Shown here one piece after another: positions 16,438 to 24,994 of a DNA stretch of 64,000 nt. The notes beneath the pieces were generated by a model. That model was not told where the DNA came from. It ran no database searches and saw nothing but the letters and a program-made list of their open reading frames with translations. The DNA lies in assembly GCA_027459665.1 (NCBI GenBank), contig DAIDHN010000012.1, positions 1 through 64,000 on the forward strand, in the 5' to 3' direction. Numbering within the stretch: position 1 is the first letter of the stretch; every line of letters starts with the position of its first letter. Source of the stretch: Chthonomonadaceae bacterium (lineage in GTDB: Bacteria > Armatimonadota > Chthonomonadetes > Chthonomonadales > Chthonomonadaceae). Both the position numbers and the translations under genes were made by a program.

Positions 16438-17997
16438 TCATGCAAGTTCATCTCCCTTTTCCAGCGCCCCCGCCCCGCCCAGCATCAAACCCAGTTCAAT
16501 GCTGCTGGCTGAATCAAGCGAAAAAGGCGACAGCCTGCCGCCTGAAAGTATGGCTGCCCGGTCTGCCACAGCCCGCAGTTCATCCAGATCAGTAGATATA
16601 AGCACGATAGAGGCTCCCCTCTCCCGTGCCTGCAGCAGTCGGGTATGCACATATCGTGCCGCCCCTATATCCAGCCCGCGTGTAGGGTTGAGGGCCACAA
16701 TCCATTCAGGGTTGCGGTAAAGTGCACGCGCCACGATAATTTTTTGCTGATTGCCCCCCGACAGCGAGGAAGCAGGGAGAAACATGCTGGAAGTGCGAAT
16801 GTCAAATTCTTCCACGAGGCGCTGCCCCAGCTTACGCAGGGAATGTCTGCGCAGCAGAGACCATTTTCGGTACTCACGGTCTTTCACCGCCTCAAACAAA
16901 AGGTTTTCCTCTATGGTCATGTTTACAGCCAGACCGTCGCGCCTGCGGTCTTGAGGAATGTAGGCAGCAGTGAGGGTTCTGCCTGGCAAAAACCTTCCGC
17001 CCTTCCATGTAATGCTGCCCTCTGCTGTCTTGCGCAAGCCTGCCAGTGCCTCAGCTAGTTCGGTCTGCCCATTGCCATCAACGCCGCCTATACCCAAAAC
17101 CTCACCTGCACGCACCTCCATGCTCACACCGCGCAAGGCGGCTTCTCCCCTGTCTCCGTACACCACCAGCTTATCTGCCTTCAGCAATGTCTCTCCACCC
17201 TCTGCTGAAGATCGACGTGGAAGCAGACTGGGCAGCACATGCGCTGGCTCTAAAACCTCACTGCCCTGCACCATCCATGCTGCTAATTGGGCAACGTTCG
17301 TGCTGCTGATATCCGAAACGGCTGCGTTTTTACCTTTGCGCAGCACTGTCACCCTGTCTGCTGCAGCCATTATCTCCGTCAGCTTATGAGCGATCAACAG
17401 CACAAGTCTGCCTTCCTCTTTCAATCTGCGAAGCACAGCAAACAGTTCTTCAATCTCATTCTCTGCCAGCACAGCGGTCGGTTCATCAAACACAAGTATC
17501 TCTGCCCCGGTCGCGAGGGCGCGCACGATCTCCATGCGCTGCTGCACGCCAACCGGCAAATCACGCACACGGGCCTCCGGGTCAAAAACCCAGCCCAGTT
17601 CCTCTGCTTTTTTGAATATGGGTGCGGCTGCCTCACGCACGCTGAAGTGTGCAGAGTTTCCGCCTTTTACGTCCAGGGCAAAATTTTCAGCGGCAGTGAA
17701 GGCAGGCACAAGGGTGAAATGCTGATGCACCATTGCAATGGAATGAGCGCGCGCCTCGGCAGGAGATCGAAGCTGTACAAGGCTGCCCCGCAGCGAAATA
17801 GCACCGCTGTCTGGCATGGTCATACCGCTCAGTATGTTCATCAAGGTCGACTTGCCTGCCCCGTTTTCACCCAGAATCGCATGTATCTCACCCGCACAGC
17901 CAGTCAAATCAACCCGGTCTAAAGCCACAGTAGTCCCATACTGCTTGCATATGCCGCGCATTTCCAGCAAAGGCGGTTTCAAATGCGCCTGCCTCAT
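16438..17997 (-). CDS. ABC importer ATPase with two nucleotide-binding domains
   Basis: A 519-residue duplicated ATPase as used by ribose and nucleoside importers. Domain 1 (about 8-245) has Walker A GENGAGKST near 44, a degenerate signature (LPVGVQQRMEIVRAL) and Walker B LVFDEPTAVL. Domain 2 (about 268-510) has IGGVDGNGQTEL in place of a canonical Walker A, signature LSGGNQQKIIVARAL and WIVALNPTRGLD, where the usual Walker B acidic pair is replaced. Thus domain 1 is the more canonical ATP hydrolysis site, a pattern known in this family. Its ATG overlaps the stop of the lipoprotein gene (ATGA). Confidence 0.93.
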   Translation of the reverse strand: MRQAHLKPPLLEMRGICKQYGTTVALDRVDLTGCAGEIHAILGENGAGKSTLMNILSGMTMPDSGAISLRGSLVQLRSPAEARAHSIAMVHQHFTLVPAFTAAENFALDVKGGNSAHFSVREAAAPIFKKAEELGWVFDPEARVRDLPVGVQQRMEIVRALATGAEILVFDEPTAVLAENEIEELFAVLRRLKEEGRLVLLIAHKLTEIMAAADRVTVLRKGKNAAVSDISSTNVAQLAAWMVQGSEVLEPAHVLPSLLPRRSSAEGGETLLKADKLVVYGDRGEAALRGVSMEVRAGEVLGIGGVDGNGQTELAEALAGLRKTAEGSITWKGGRFLPGRTLTAAYIPQDRRRDGLAVNMTIEENLLFEAVKDREYRKWSLLRRHSLRKLGQRLVEEFDIRTSSMFLPASSLSGGNQQKIIVARALYRNPEWIVALNPTRGLDIGAARYVHTRLLQARERGASIVLISTDLDELRAVADRAAILSGGRLSPFSLDSASSIELGLMLGGAGALEKGDELA

Positions 17998-19076
17998 GGA
18001 GCGGTCATCGGCACCTGCAGAGTGCCTTGCTGTATCTGCTTTTCAGCACTCTCTACTTTCTGCAGCAGAGCTGCAGGGATACGTGACTGCAGCTGAGGGT
18101 TGAGTACAAATCCAATCACACCCTGCGGCAGTCCGTATGGCACGGCAGATGGATGAAACGTGCCCGCACGGGCATCCTGTGCAATCTTTACAAAAACCGG
18201 CGTGCAGTCTATAGGGGCGCTGGCCAGAACAACATCGGGTGCTGCGGAGTTCTGATCGTTGTTTGTACCCAGTGCGTACACCGGATGCTGAGGGGTATTG
18301 CTCTGTTGTACCGCATTGAATACTCCCTGAGAGGCGCTGTCCAGGTCCTGCACAATCACATCAGCCCCTCGCTGTATAAGAGGCAGGGTAGCGGTATGCG
18401 CCAAATTCACATCCTCCCAGTCGTTGGTATACACTGCGGGGAGAATGGTAATATTTGGGTTCACTGCTTTGGCCCCCAGTGCAAAAGCAGAAAATACGCT
18501 TTTTACCGGGCCAATGGGCTGTGCGCCTACTGCTCCAATTTTGCCTGTATGGCTCATGCCAGCGGCCAGCATTCCTAGCAGATAGGCGCCGTCTTCCAGT
18601 TTGAAAACTATGGGGGTTACATTGGCAGCAGTTTTACTGCCCGATGAAATCACAAACAGGGTGTTGGGATAATCTGGCGCCATCTGCAGGGCAGGTGCCT
18701 CATACTCTTCGCCATGCCCAAATATCAGGTTGTAGCCCTGGCTTGCATATGCCTGCAGATTGGACTTCTGCGCTGTTGGGGTAGTAGCCTCCTCCTTGAT
18801 GGAAACATCCGAATCGGGCAGATTAAGCGCTTTCTGCACCTGATGAATTGCCACAACCGCATCCTGATTCCAGCCGTGATCTGTGCCAGACCCCGAAAGC
18901 ACAAGCGCCACCTTGTACGGCTTGCTGCTCTCCCCTTTGCCAGCAGAACCAACCGATGCCTTACCCGCCGTATTAGAGCGGCCGCATCCGGCAAGCAGGC
19001 AGAATACTCCTGTGAGAGCGGCAGGAACACTTAGCTGCAGTAAACGATGAAAACTGATACGAACGTTCAGGCGCAT
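17994..19076 (-). CDS. BMP-family substrate-binding lipoprotein
   Basis: A 360-residue exported lipoprotein, first gene of the importer operon. The signal peptide ends in LLAGC, the lipobox, placing it at the membrane surface. The mature part is a Bmp/PnrA/Med fold: KVALVLSGSGTDHGWNQDA at the N-terminal lobe, LIFGHGEEYEAPALQMAPDYPNT near the binding cleft, and KLEDGAYLLGMLAAGMSHTGKIGAVGA. PnrA relatives bind purine nucleosides. I chose the ATG at 19076 behind AGGAGG; the upstream in-frame codons lack a signal peptide. The mature N-terminus is a Gly/Ser/Ala linker. Confidence 0.9.
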   Translation of the reverse strand: MRLNVRISFHRLLQLSVPAALTGVFCLLAGCGRSNTAGKASVGSAGKGESSKPYKVALVLSGSGTDHGWNQDAVVAIHQVQKALNLPDSDVSIKEEATTPTAQKSNLQAYASQGYNLIFGHGEEYEAPALQMAPDYPNTLFVISSGSKTAANVTPIVFKLEDGAYLLGMLAAGMSHTGKIGAVGAQPIGPVKSVFSAFALGAKAVNPNITILPAVYTNDWEDVNLAHTATLPLIQRGADVIVQDLDSASQGVFNAVQQSNTPQHPVYALGTNNDQNSAAPDVVLASAPIDCTPVFVKIAQDARAGTFHPSAVPYGLPQGVIGFVLNPQLQSRIPAALLQKVESAEKQIQQGTLQVPMTAP

Positions 19077-19388
19077 TCCGCCCTCCTGCACAATTTTGTT
19101 ACGGGTAGTATACTTCTTGCCGTGCGGTTTTTCATGCCGATACATACGGTTCGCGTTTGTATACTGCCCTTTCTGATTCACCGGTTATTTTACCTGTTTA
19201 ACACAAACATCCGGCCAGTTTATGCCAAGCAGATTTCATATTGCATCCACCTTTCCACCTCACTGCAATCAGTGTATTTCCTGCAGCAGCAACTGGCCCA
19301 AAGCCCAGTTTGCTGCAACTTTGCACCACGCTGTTGAGGTATACTATATGTATACATATGTGCTGTATTCAAAGGGAGGGCAAAGGCT
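19077..19388. other. Divergent control region between the importer operon and uvrB
   Basis: This 312-base gap has no open frame of note. It must carry the - strand promoter of the importer operon (a TATACT-like -10 lies on the - strand near 19112) and the + strand promoter of uvrB (TATACT at 19340-19345 is a candidate -10). GTATAC occurs four times in the gap, and a 14-base palindrome lies at 19346-19359. Confidence 0.5.
19346..19359. promoter_or_regulatory. Perfect 14-base palindrome in the uvrB promoter region
   Basis: ATATGTATACATAT reads the same on both strands and begins one base after a candidate -10 box (TATACT, 19340-19345), 30 bases before the uvrB start. Such a position suits a repressor operator. 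It does not match the LexA boxes I know (GAAC-N4-GTTC or CTG-N10-CAG), so the regulator is unknown. Confidence 0.4.
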
Positions 19389-21458
19389 TTGTTCCAAATC
19401 AATTCCAGCTATCAGCCTGCAGGAGATCAGCCGCGTGCGATAGACAGCCTGGTTGAGGGCTTGCACCGAAATTACCGCTACCAAACACTGCTTGGAGCAA
19501 CGGGAACAGGCAAAACCTTTACCATAGCCAATGTGATACAAAGGGTGCAGCGCCCTGCTCTGGTGCTGGCACACAACAAAACTCTTGCAGCACAGCTTTG
19601 TTCTGAATTCAGAGAGTTTTTCCCCAACAACTCTGTAGAATATTTCGTTTCATACTACGACTACTATCAGCCAGAAGCCTACATCCCTCAGTCAGATACC
19701 TACATCGAAAAAGACTCGCAAATCAATGATGAAATAGACCGCCTGCGCCATTCAGCCACACAGGCGGTGCTGGAACGAAGAGATGTGATCGTAGTCGCTT
19801 CGGTCTCATGCATCTACGGCCTCGGCTCGCCAGAAGATTACAAACAGATCATCCTTACCCTCACGCAAGGCGCCTCTTTAGACCGGGAAACCGCTCTGCA
19901 CAGGCTGGTGGATATGCAGTTCACGCGAAACAATGTAGAGCTTTCCAGAGGAACCTTTCGGGTGCGTGGCGACACGCTGGAAATACAGCCCGCAGATGAG
20001 GAAATTACTATTCGCGCCGAATTTTTTGGAGACGATATAGAAAAAATCACTCTGGTCAACCCTGTCACTGGTGAAGTCATTGGCGAGCGGGAGAGCGTTA
20101 CGGTTTTTCCTGCCTCGCACTTTGTTACCTCAGGCGAAAGGCTGGAAACTGCTATACAGGAAATTGAAGCTGAAATGCAGCAAAGAGTGGCGTGGTACAA
20201 GCAGCACGACCGGCTTCTTGAAGCACAGCGCATTGAACAGAGAACCATTTTCGACATTGAAATGATGCGCGAGCTGGGTTACTGCTCAGGAATAGAAAAC
20301 TACAGTCGCTACATGGACCGCCGCGCACCGGGCACGGCCCCCAACACTCTGTTTGATTACTTTCCCGATGATTTTCTTTTAATCGTAGATGAAAGCCATC
20401 AAACCCTGCCGCAGGTGCGCGCCATGTACAATGGCGACAGGGCACGTAAAGAAACCCTGATCGATTATGGCTTCCGGCTCCCTTCTGCTGCAGACAACCG
20501 CCCGCTCAAATGGCACGAATTTGAGGAAAGGCTGAATCAGGCGATTTTCGTTTCGGCAACCCCGGCGCCCTTTGAAAGAGAAAAAAGTGAACAGATCGTA
20601 GAACAGATTATTCGACCAACCGGGCTGATAGACCCTGAAATTGTTGTGCGTCCCACCAAAGGGCAGATTGACGATCTGATTGGAGAAATCAGGCTGCGGG
20701 TGGAGAAAGAAGAGAGGGTGCTGGTTACCACGCTTACCAAAAAAATGGCGGAAGACCTGACCGAATACCTGCAAGACCTGAAAATCAAGGTGAATTACCT
20801 GCACTCCGACATCAAAACTTTGGAGCGCACAGAAATACTGCGCAATCTGCGCCTGGGTGTGCACGATGTAATTGTAGGCATCAACTTGCTGCGCGAGGGG
20901 CTTGATTTGCCGGAAGTAACTCTTGTGGCCATTCTGGATGCAGACAAGGAAGGGTTTCTACGATCTGACACCTCGCTGATACAAACGATTGGACGTGCTG
21001 CGCGCAACTCTGCTGGCCAGGTAATTATGTACGCCGACAACATCACCGGGTCGATGCACCGCGCCATTGAAGAGACTAACCGGCGGCGATCAAGACAGCA
21101 GGAGTATAACAGTACACATGGCATTACACCGCAAACTGTGCAAAAAGCGGTGCGTGAACTGATCCTGGCAGAACGGGTAGCTGAAACAAAAACACCCTAT
21201 CACACTGGTAGCAGCATGGAACGCCTGAAGCAGAACCCTGAAGACATGAGCATAGATCAGATTGAAGAGGTAATAGCAGGGCTGGAAAAAGAGATGAAAG
21301 AGGCTGCTCGTGCGCTCAACTTTGAATATGCTGCCGAGCTTCGTGATGAAGTCAATGCACTGCGCAAACTGGCGCCTGCTTCCAAAATCGGGAAAGAAGA
21401 GAAGACTTCTGCCCTGGGGCGAAACAAGGCTATGTACGGCAACAAAAAAACAAGGTGA
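19389..21458 (+). CDS. uvrB: Excinuclease ABC subunit B
   Basis: The 689-residue nucleotide-excision-repair helicase subunit, which verifies damage after loading by UvrA and recruits UvrC. Walker A is GATGTGKT at residues 36-43, the beta-hairpin region is [24 protein letters not shown], the helicase II motif is [13 protein letters not shown] near 335, and motifs V-VI are [14 protein letters not shown] and [13 protein letters not shown] domain with the UvrC contact lies at the C-terminus ([22 protein letters not shown]). The start is TTG at 19389 after GGGAGGG; the sequence begins [15 protein letters not shown] as in orthologues. A basic tail follows the UVR domain. Confidence 0.97.
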   Translation: MFQINSSYQPAGDQPRAIDSLVEGLHRNYRYQTLLGATGTGKTFTIANVIQRVQRPALVLAHNKTLAAQLCSEFREFFPNNSVEYFVSYYDYYQPEAYIPQSDTYIEKDSQINDEIDRLRHSATQAVLERRDVIVVASVSCIYGLGSPEDYKQIILTLTQGASLDRETALHRLVDMQFTRNNVELSRGTFRVRGDTLEIQPADEEITIRAEFFGDDIEKITLVNPVTGEVIGERESVTVFPASHFVTSGERLETAIQEIEAEMQQRVAWYKQHDRLLEAQRIEQRTIFDIEMMRELGYCSGIENYSRYMDRRAPGTAPNTLFDYFPDDFLLIVDESHQTLPQVRAMYNGDRARKETLIDYGFRLPSAADNRPLKWHEFEERLNQAIFVSATPAPFEREKSEQIVEQIIRPTGLIDPEIVVRPTKGQIDDLIGEIRLRVEKEERVLVTTLTKKMAEDLTEYLQDLKIKVNYLHSDIKTLERTEILRNLRLGVHDVIVGINLLREGLDLPEVTLVAILDADKEGFLRSDTSLIQTIGRAARNSAGQVIMYADNITGSMHRAIEETNRRRSRQQEYNSTHGITPQTVQKAVRELILAERVAETKTPYHTGSSMERLKQNPEDMSIDQIEEVIAGLEKEMKEAARALNFEYAAELRDEVNALRKLAPASKIGKEEKTSALGRNKAMYGNKKTR

Positions 21459-21854
21459 ATCAAGTTTATCCTGCCGCTGCCCGGCTGTCTGCTTTTCACA
21501 ACAGAGGTATCTCTGTTGCCGCTCATTTCAGTGGCTGAGTACTTCTGCGGTATGGTCTATAGAACTGACTACTGCTGGCGCTATGGGAGGGCTGCCAGCA
21601 GGCGTACTTGAGTGAAGTTTGGTCTTTCCCGCTGCTAAATATTGTTTTCAGTAGAAATAGAAACTCTGTGAGCATCACTGTTTCGGTAATAATTCGATTG
21701 ACACGTTGGGGGTGCATAGCTAAACTCTATAATCTGCCGAGAGTGGCACAATACTTTGTCTCGCAGCCCAACTGCAGCCCGCCAGCATGCTCCACCTGCT
21801 ATTCCTGTCTGCATCATGCGCATACTGGTAATTCGCCGTCATGCTGCAAGCAAA
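21459..21854. other. Gene-free stretch after uvrB
   Basis: No convincing gene in 396 bases. It holds an 8-bp stem-loop CAACAGAG-GTAT-CTCTGTTG (21499-21518), a possible weak uvrB terminator without T tract, and a promoter-like pair on + (TTGACA at 21698-21703, 17 bases, TAAACT at 21721-21726; TATAAT at 21728-21733) that points toward the convergent gene. Base usage is less GC-rich than the flanks. It forms the left border of the HEAT/Clp_N islet. Confidence 0.5.
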
Positions 21855-22758
21855 TTAGTTAAACAGGGTCATTCTATTCTCATAGCTTAAACCTATCTGC
21901 CGCAGAATCTCTGCGGTCTGATCGTATTTCAATAGGCTGGCAACCAGATGGTCTACATTCATTTCTTCGCGTTGTAATTCCAAACTGATTTCGTATGCCT
22001 GTTCCAGCATAACCCCCCAAGGCTCAATCACAGGGTCTGTCATTCCCACCACCCAGGCTGCAGATGAATCAGGAGCGGTATCTATTACCTCGTCGCACAT
22101 TTCCTGTACTGCAGCCAATTTGGTAAGATAGAGGGTTGCAAATCTGGAAGACGCAGGATGACAGTCGCAAATTGCTTTCAGCATATGAACAGGGGTCGGG
22201 TATCTAGTTTTGTCTTTGTTTACTATTTCCCACGCTCGGGAATAGACCAATTCGAAGTCTTCAGAGAATTTAAGAGAAATCGCCGGCTTTTCTTCCTGGC
22301 GGTAAACATGCTTTAGATGTTCTGTCAGCGTCTCCAGCAAGGCTGATGACGAGGACGGAAATAGCTCATTTATATCGGTGTCATTGACCAAACAGACAAA
22401 AAGGTGATGTATTGTTACTGTTACTACCTGTTCCTGTTCAGCCAATAGACGCGCCTGCTTTATCATTTGTTTGGAAGCATCAGAGAGATGACATATCTCT
22501 ATCTGGCCACCGGGATGCATCTGCGCTGGTCGCAATTTTCTCACGAAGCCCTTGCAGCATCCGCTGCATATTCGCTTCTTCTGCCTCCTGTGGTAATGTA
22601 TTCACAGAGGCATTAGACAGCAGCGTAAACAGCAAGATGGCCGGGCTAATTGATTTACAACCAAAGTTTTTGGCATTTAGCTGGCTGCGGGTAATGCATT
22701 GTGCGAACAAGGGAGAAAAGTTGATTCGATCCATTTTATCCTCAGGTTTCATTCTCAT
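21855..22758 (-). pseudogene. Clp_N-repeat protein split by a frameshift
   Basis: Two - strand frames overlap by about 65 bases and together read as one protein with four degenerate Clp N-terminal repeats. Frame one (start ATG 22758, or 22734 behind GAGG; stop 22480) carries repeat 1 (INFSPLFAQCITRSQLNAKN ... ILLFTLL). Frame two (open from 22544 to 21855) carries repeat 2 (ASKQMIKQARLLAEQEQ ... HHLFVCLV), repeat 3 (YPTPVHMLKAICD) and repeat 4 (MNVDHLVASLLKYD). In ClpA/ClpC this domain binds adaptors and substrates; here there is no ATPase. The frame change falls between repeats, near GAGAAAATTG. It may be a true frameshift mutation, a sequencing error, programmed frameshifting or coupled translation. 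It follows the HEAT-repeat gene and is probably co-transcribed. Confidence 0.55.
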
Positions 22759-22972
22759 TGTCCCCAGCAAACAGTCAGATAGACTAAGATACAGGCATTC
22801 TGATTGGTAGAATCATAAGGCAGCGCCGCACAGTAATTTCAGAACCAGCTGCAATCTCCATCATGCACCGTTAGGCAGAGGCTTGCACCCAACGCAAAAG
22901 GCCTGTTGCCATTACTGAGCGCTGGTTGCCCAGCTGCCCCCCGTCAAGTCACTGGCAATGGCAGGGAGGTAC

Positions 22973-23629
22973 TTATCCATCACTTCGTTCACTGGCCTCA
23001 TCAACCAAGCCTTGCTGTATGTATTTCATCGCCCGTGCAGCCTCCTCATGCACATATCCCCATTGTTTCGATACCCCGTAATCATTCTGTGCATGCCAAA
23101 TTAGCACAGAGAGGGAAGCTGAATCTTGCAACTGCCCCAGAGAATAACATACCCAGAACCTTACCTCAGCCGACTCATCTGATAACGCTGCACGCAATGT
23201 TGTGAGGGCAGCTGAATCATGGAAGCCCGCCAAAGCCTCAGCTGCAGCCCCGCGAATTAATTCGTTCTCATTCTTGTTACTCAGCAATTGACATATACGC
23301 GACACACAGTGCATATTTCCTGAGTCAGCAGCCATCGACAGTGCATAGCTTCTGACATAGGTGTTCATGCCTGTTTCAGCAGTTTGAATTAGCCTTCGTG
23401 TGGACTCCCATTCGCCATTATGGCCACCTTTCAGCGCAGCTAACCCCGCAATAACCAGTTGTTCCTGGCTGCTTTGAAGCAAGCTATCAACGACTCTGTA
23501 AAGCGCTATCGGAAATTGCTCATCTGACAGACTCATCAAAGAGCAAATCGCCAGGATTACGTCAAGATTTCCTGCCCTAACCATGTTCACGATCTTATCG
23601 CATGATACTGCCCCATTTCGTCGCAGCAT
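22973..23629 (-). CDS. HEAT-repeat protein
   Basis: A 218-residue soluble protein built of helical HEAT/PBS-lyase-type repeats. Clear units are LVIAGLAALKGGHNGEWESTRR, MNTYVRSYALSMAADSGNM, LIRGAAAEALAGFHDSAALT and EVRFWVCYSLGQLQDSASLS, ending with VHEEAARAMKYIQQGL. Such solenoids are protein-protein interaction scaffolds; no catalytic residues are visible. The start at 23629 has only a weak GAGCGGA upstream. It lies 200 bases before the split Clp_N-repeat gene on the same strand, suggesting that the two products act together. Codon and base usage are less GC-rich than in neighbouring housekeeping genes, consistent with an accessory origin. Confidence 0.75.
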   Translation of the reverse strand: MLRRNGAVSCDKIVNMVRAGNLDVILAICSLMSLSDEQFPIALYRVVDSLLQSSQEQLVIAGLAALKGGHNGEWESTRRLIQTAETGMNTYVRSYALSMAADSGNMHCVSRICQLLSNKNENELIRGAAAEALAGFHDSAALTTLRAALSDESAEVRFWVCYSLGQLQDSASLSVLIWHAQNDYGVSKQWGYVHEEAARAMKYIQQGLVDEASERSDG

Positions 23630-24298
23630 ATCAATTCCGCTCTCGATTGTCCTTCAGCATTAGCATCTTCGTGAAACGCAGCATCGAGCCAAATTCTCAT
23701 CCTATAAGAAAATTTTTTCATCTACACAAGATATACTTTCGTTTTGATGCAATCATATGTGCAATGTCTTTTGTAACAGACTACAAACTTCGTCTCATGA
23801 TATTCTCACATGCATCTCGTTTGGCTGCTTGGCAAGCTAGGGCTTTGGGTCTACCCCCCCCCCGTGGTTGGCGTCTTGGTTACGGCTCTGTTCACTCATA
23901 GCGACTGCTCCTTAAGTAGGTGTGTGCAGAGGTTGAGTAAATGGCAGCCCATCCAAAAACGCTGCGGTCAGTAAACCAAACAGGTAAAGCCCATTATAGA
24001 GAACCTGTTTTGATATGTCAAGCGCTTACAGGTAGTATTTTGAAGGTTTTATCAGCGGCTGTGAGGCATAGCGGAGGAACAAGGTCGAAACCCCTGCGTA
24101 ATGCAGCCTCACCCAGGCCTGTCGGCACTGAAAGAGGGGCGGCAGAGGTCTGATACTGGCTGACAGCATAACACTGCAGCCCTCGAAGAGGGCTAGGCGT
24201 GTCAGCACGGGGGTTCACCCCCGTAGCTCCGGCAGGCTGGCAAAAGAAAACCAGCCGCACATAGGTACGGCTGGCGGTGCTGGGGAGGAAAACAGAGG
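23630..24298. other. Gene-free stretch upstream of the HEAT gene
   Basis: In 669 bases I see no supported gene. It contains a run of ten C (23854-23863), a perfect ACGGGGG-TTCA-CCCCCGT hairpin (24207-24224), an imperfectly repetitive GC-rich part (about 24050-24210), and at the right end the terminator of the gene at 24299. The left part should hold the HEAT gene promoter on the - strand. It may be the remnant of an older element or encode a small RNA; neither is demonstrated. Confidence 0.5.
24242..24274 (-). terminator. Terminator of the Bax-inhibitor-like gene
   Basis: On the - strand a 7-bp GC-rich stem CCAGCCG/CGGCTGG (24274-24268 with 24257-24251) with a 10-base loop is followed by TTTTCTTTT (24250-24242). 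It is 25 bases past the stop at 24299. Confidence 0.85.
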
Positions 24299-24994
24299 TT
24301 AATCCCTGCGGTTCATATCCATCAAAAGCTGAAGGATAAACAAAAACAGGTTGATCACGTCAAGATACAGCGCTATTGCTGCAGATATAGGCTCTTCTGC
24401 CGAGTGCCTGTTCATCACATTGGAAGTATCGTACAACACATAGCCGCTAAAAATAAGCACTCCTCCCAGAGAATAGAGAATACTGAGAAACGGGATGTGA
24501 AAAAAGATGAGAAAAATTCCCGCTATCAGCAGTCCTATGAGCGCCATATTGAGAAAACCGCCCAAAAACGAGAAATTGATGCCGGAAATAATCGTGTACA
24601 ACGACAAACCGCCAAACAGAAAAAAGGTCAAAGCCGCAGCGAGTGCAGGTGTGCCAGGTGCAACCTGGTTGGCAGCCATAAGATATGGCCCCAGCATCAA
24701 ACCCAACACGCCCGAAAACATATACAGCAAAAAGATATTCACCCCGGTAGTACGGCGAACAAATGCCATAATCAGGCCAAGAACTATGTAGGCAACAAAT
24801 AGCAGCGGCATAAGCGGCATAATGGCAGATGCTGCATTTGCTGCAAATACACCGGCGACAATAGTAACTACCAGTGAACTGAACAGTATGCCGTACACGG
24901 TGCGAATAAAGCTTGTACGCACCGAAACGGGTGCCATTGCCACGGCATTGGCAATGGGCTGCTGCCTGCGGTTATTTGTATAGTAAAAGCTCAC
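24299..24994 (-). CDS. Bax inhibitor-1/YccA family membrane protein
   Basis: A 231-residue inner-membrane protein with seven hydrophobic helices. The family signature is at the C-terminal half: GGVLIFSGYVLYDTSNVMNRHSAEEPISAAIALYLDVINLFLFILQLL, of which the YDTSNV and ALYLDVINLF parts are most typical; the two Asp would be the pH-sensing pair of BI-1 proteins. Bacterial members are calcium leak channels or FtsH-interacting proteins. I take the GTG at 24994: it overlaps the upstream stop (GTGA) and has AAGGAG 9 bases before it. The 5'-most in-frame ATG (25012) lies inside the PHP gene without a ribosome site. Confidence 0.88.
   Translation of the reverse strand: MSFYYTNNRRQQPIANAVAMAPVSVRTSFIRTVYGILFSSLVVTIVAGVFAANAASAIMPLMPLLFVAYIVLGLIMAFVRRTTGVNIFLLYMFSGVLGLMLGPYLMAANQVAPGTPALAAALTFFLFGGLSLYTIISGINFSFLGGFLNMALIGLLIAGIFLIFFHIPFLSILYSLGGVLIFSGYVLYDTSNVMNRHSAEEPISAAIALYLDVINLFLFILQLLMDMNRRD

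Noticed and set aside
19346-19359. LexA box at uvrB
   Set aside because: The palindrome does not match the GAAC-N4-GTTC or CTG-N10-CAG types; kept only as an unnamed dyad.
23602-23901. 99-codon + strand frame running through the C10 tract
   Set aside because: It begins inside the HEAT gene, has no start signal and its composition is not protein-like.
24207-24224. GGGGGTTCACCCCC resembling a tRNA T arm
   Set aside because: The loop is 4 bases instead of 7 and no acceptor, D or anticodon arms can be found around it on either strand.
24018-24260. 80-codon - strand frame in the non-coding stretch
   Set aside because: It covers the strong hairpin and runs to the terminator of the neighbouring gene, has no ribosome site and no recognisable domain.
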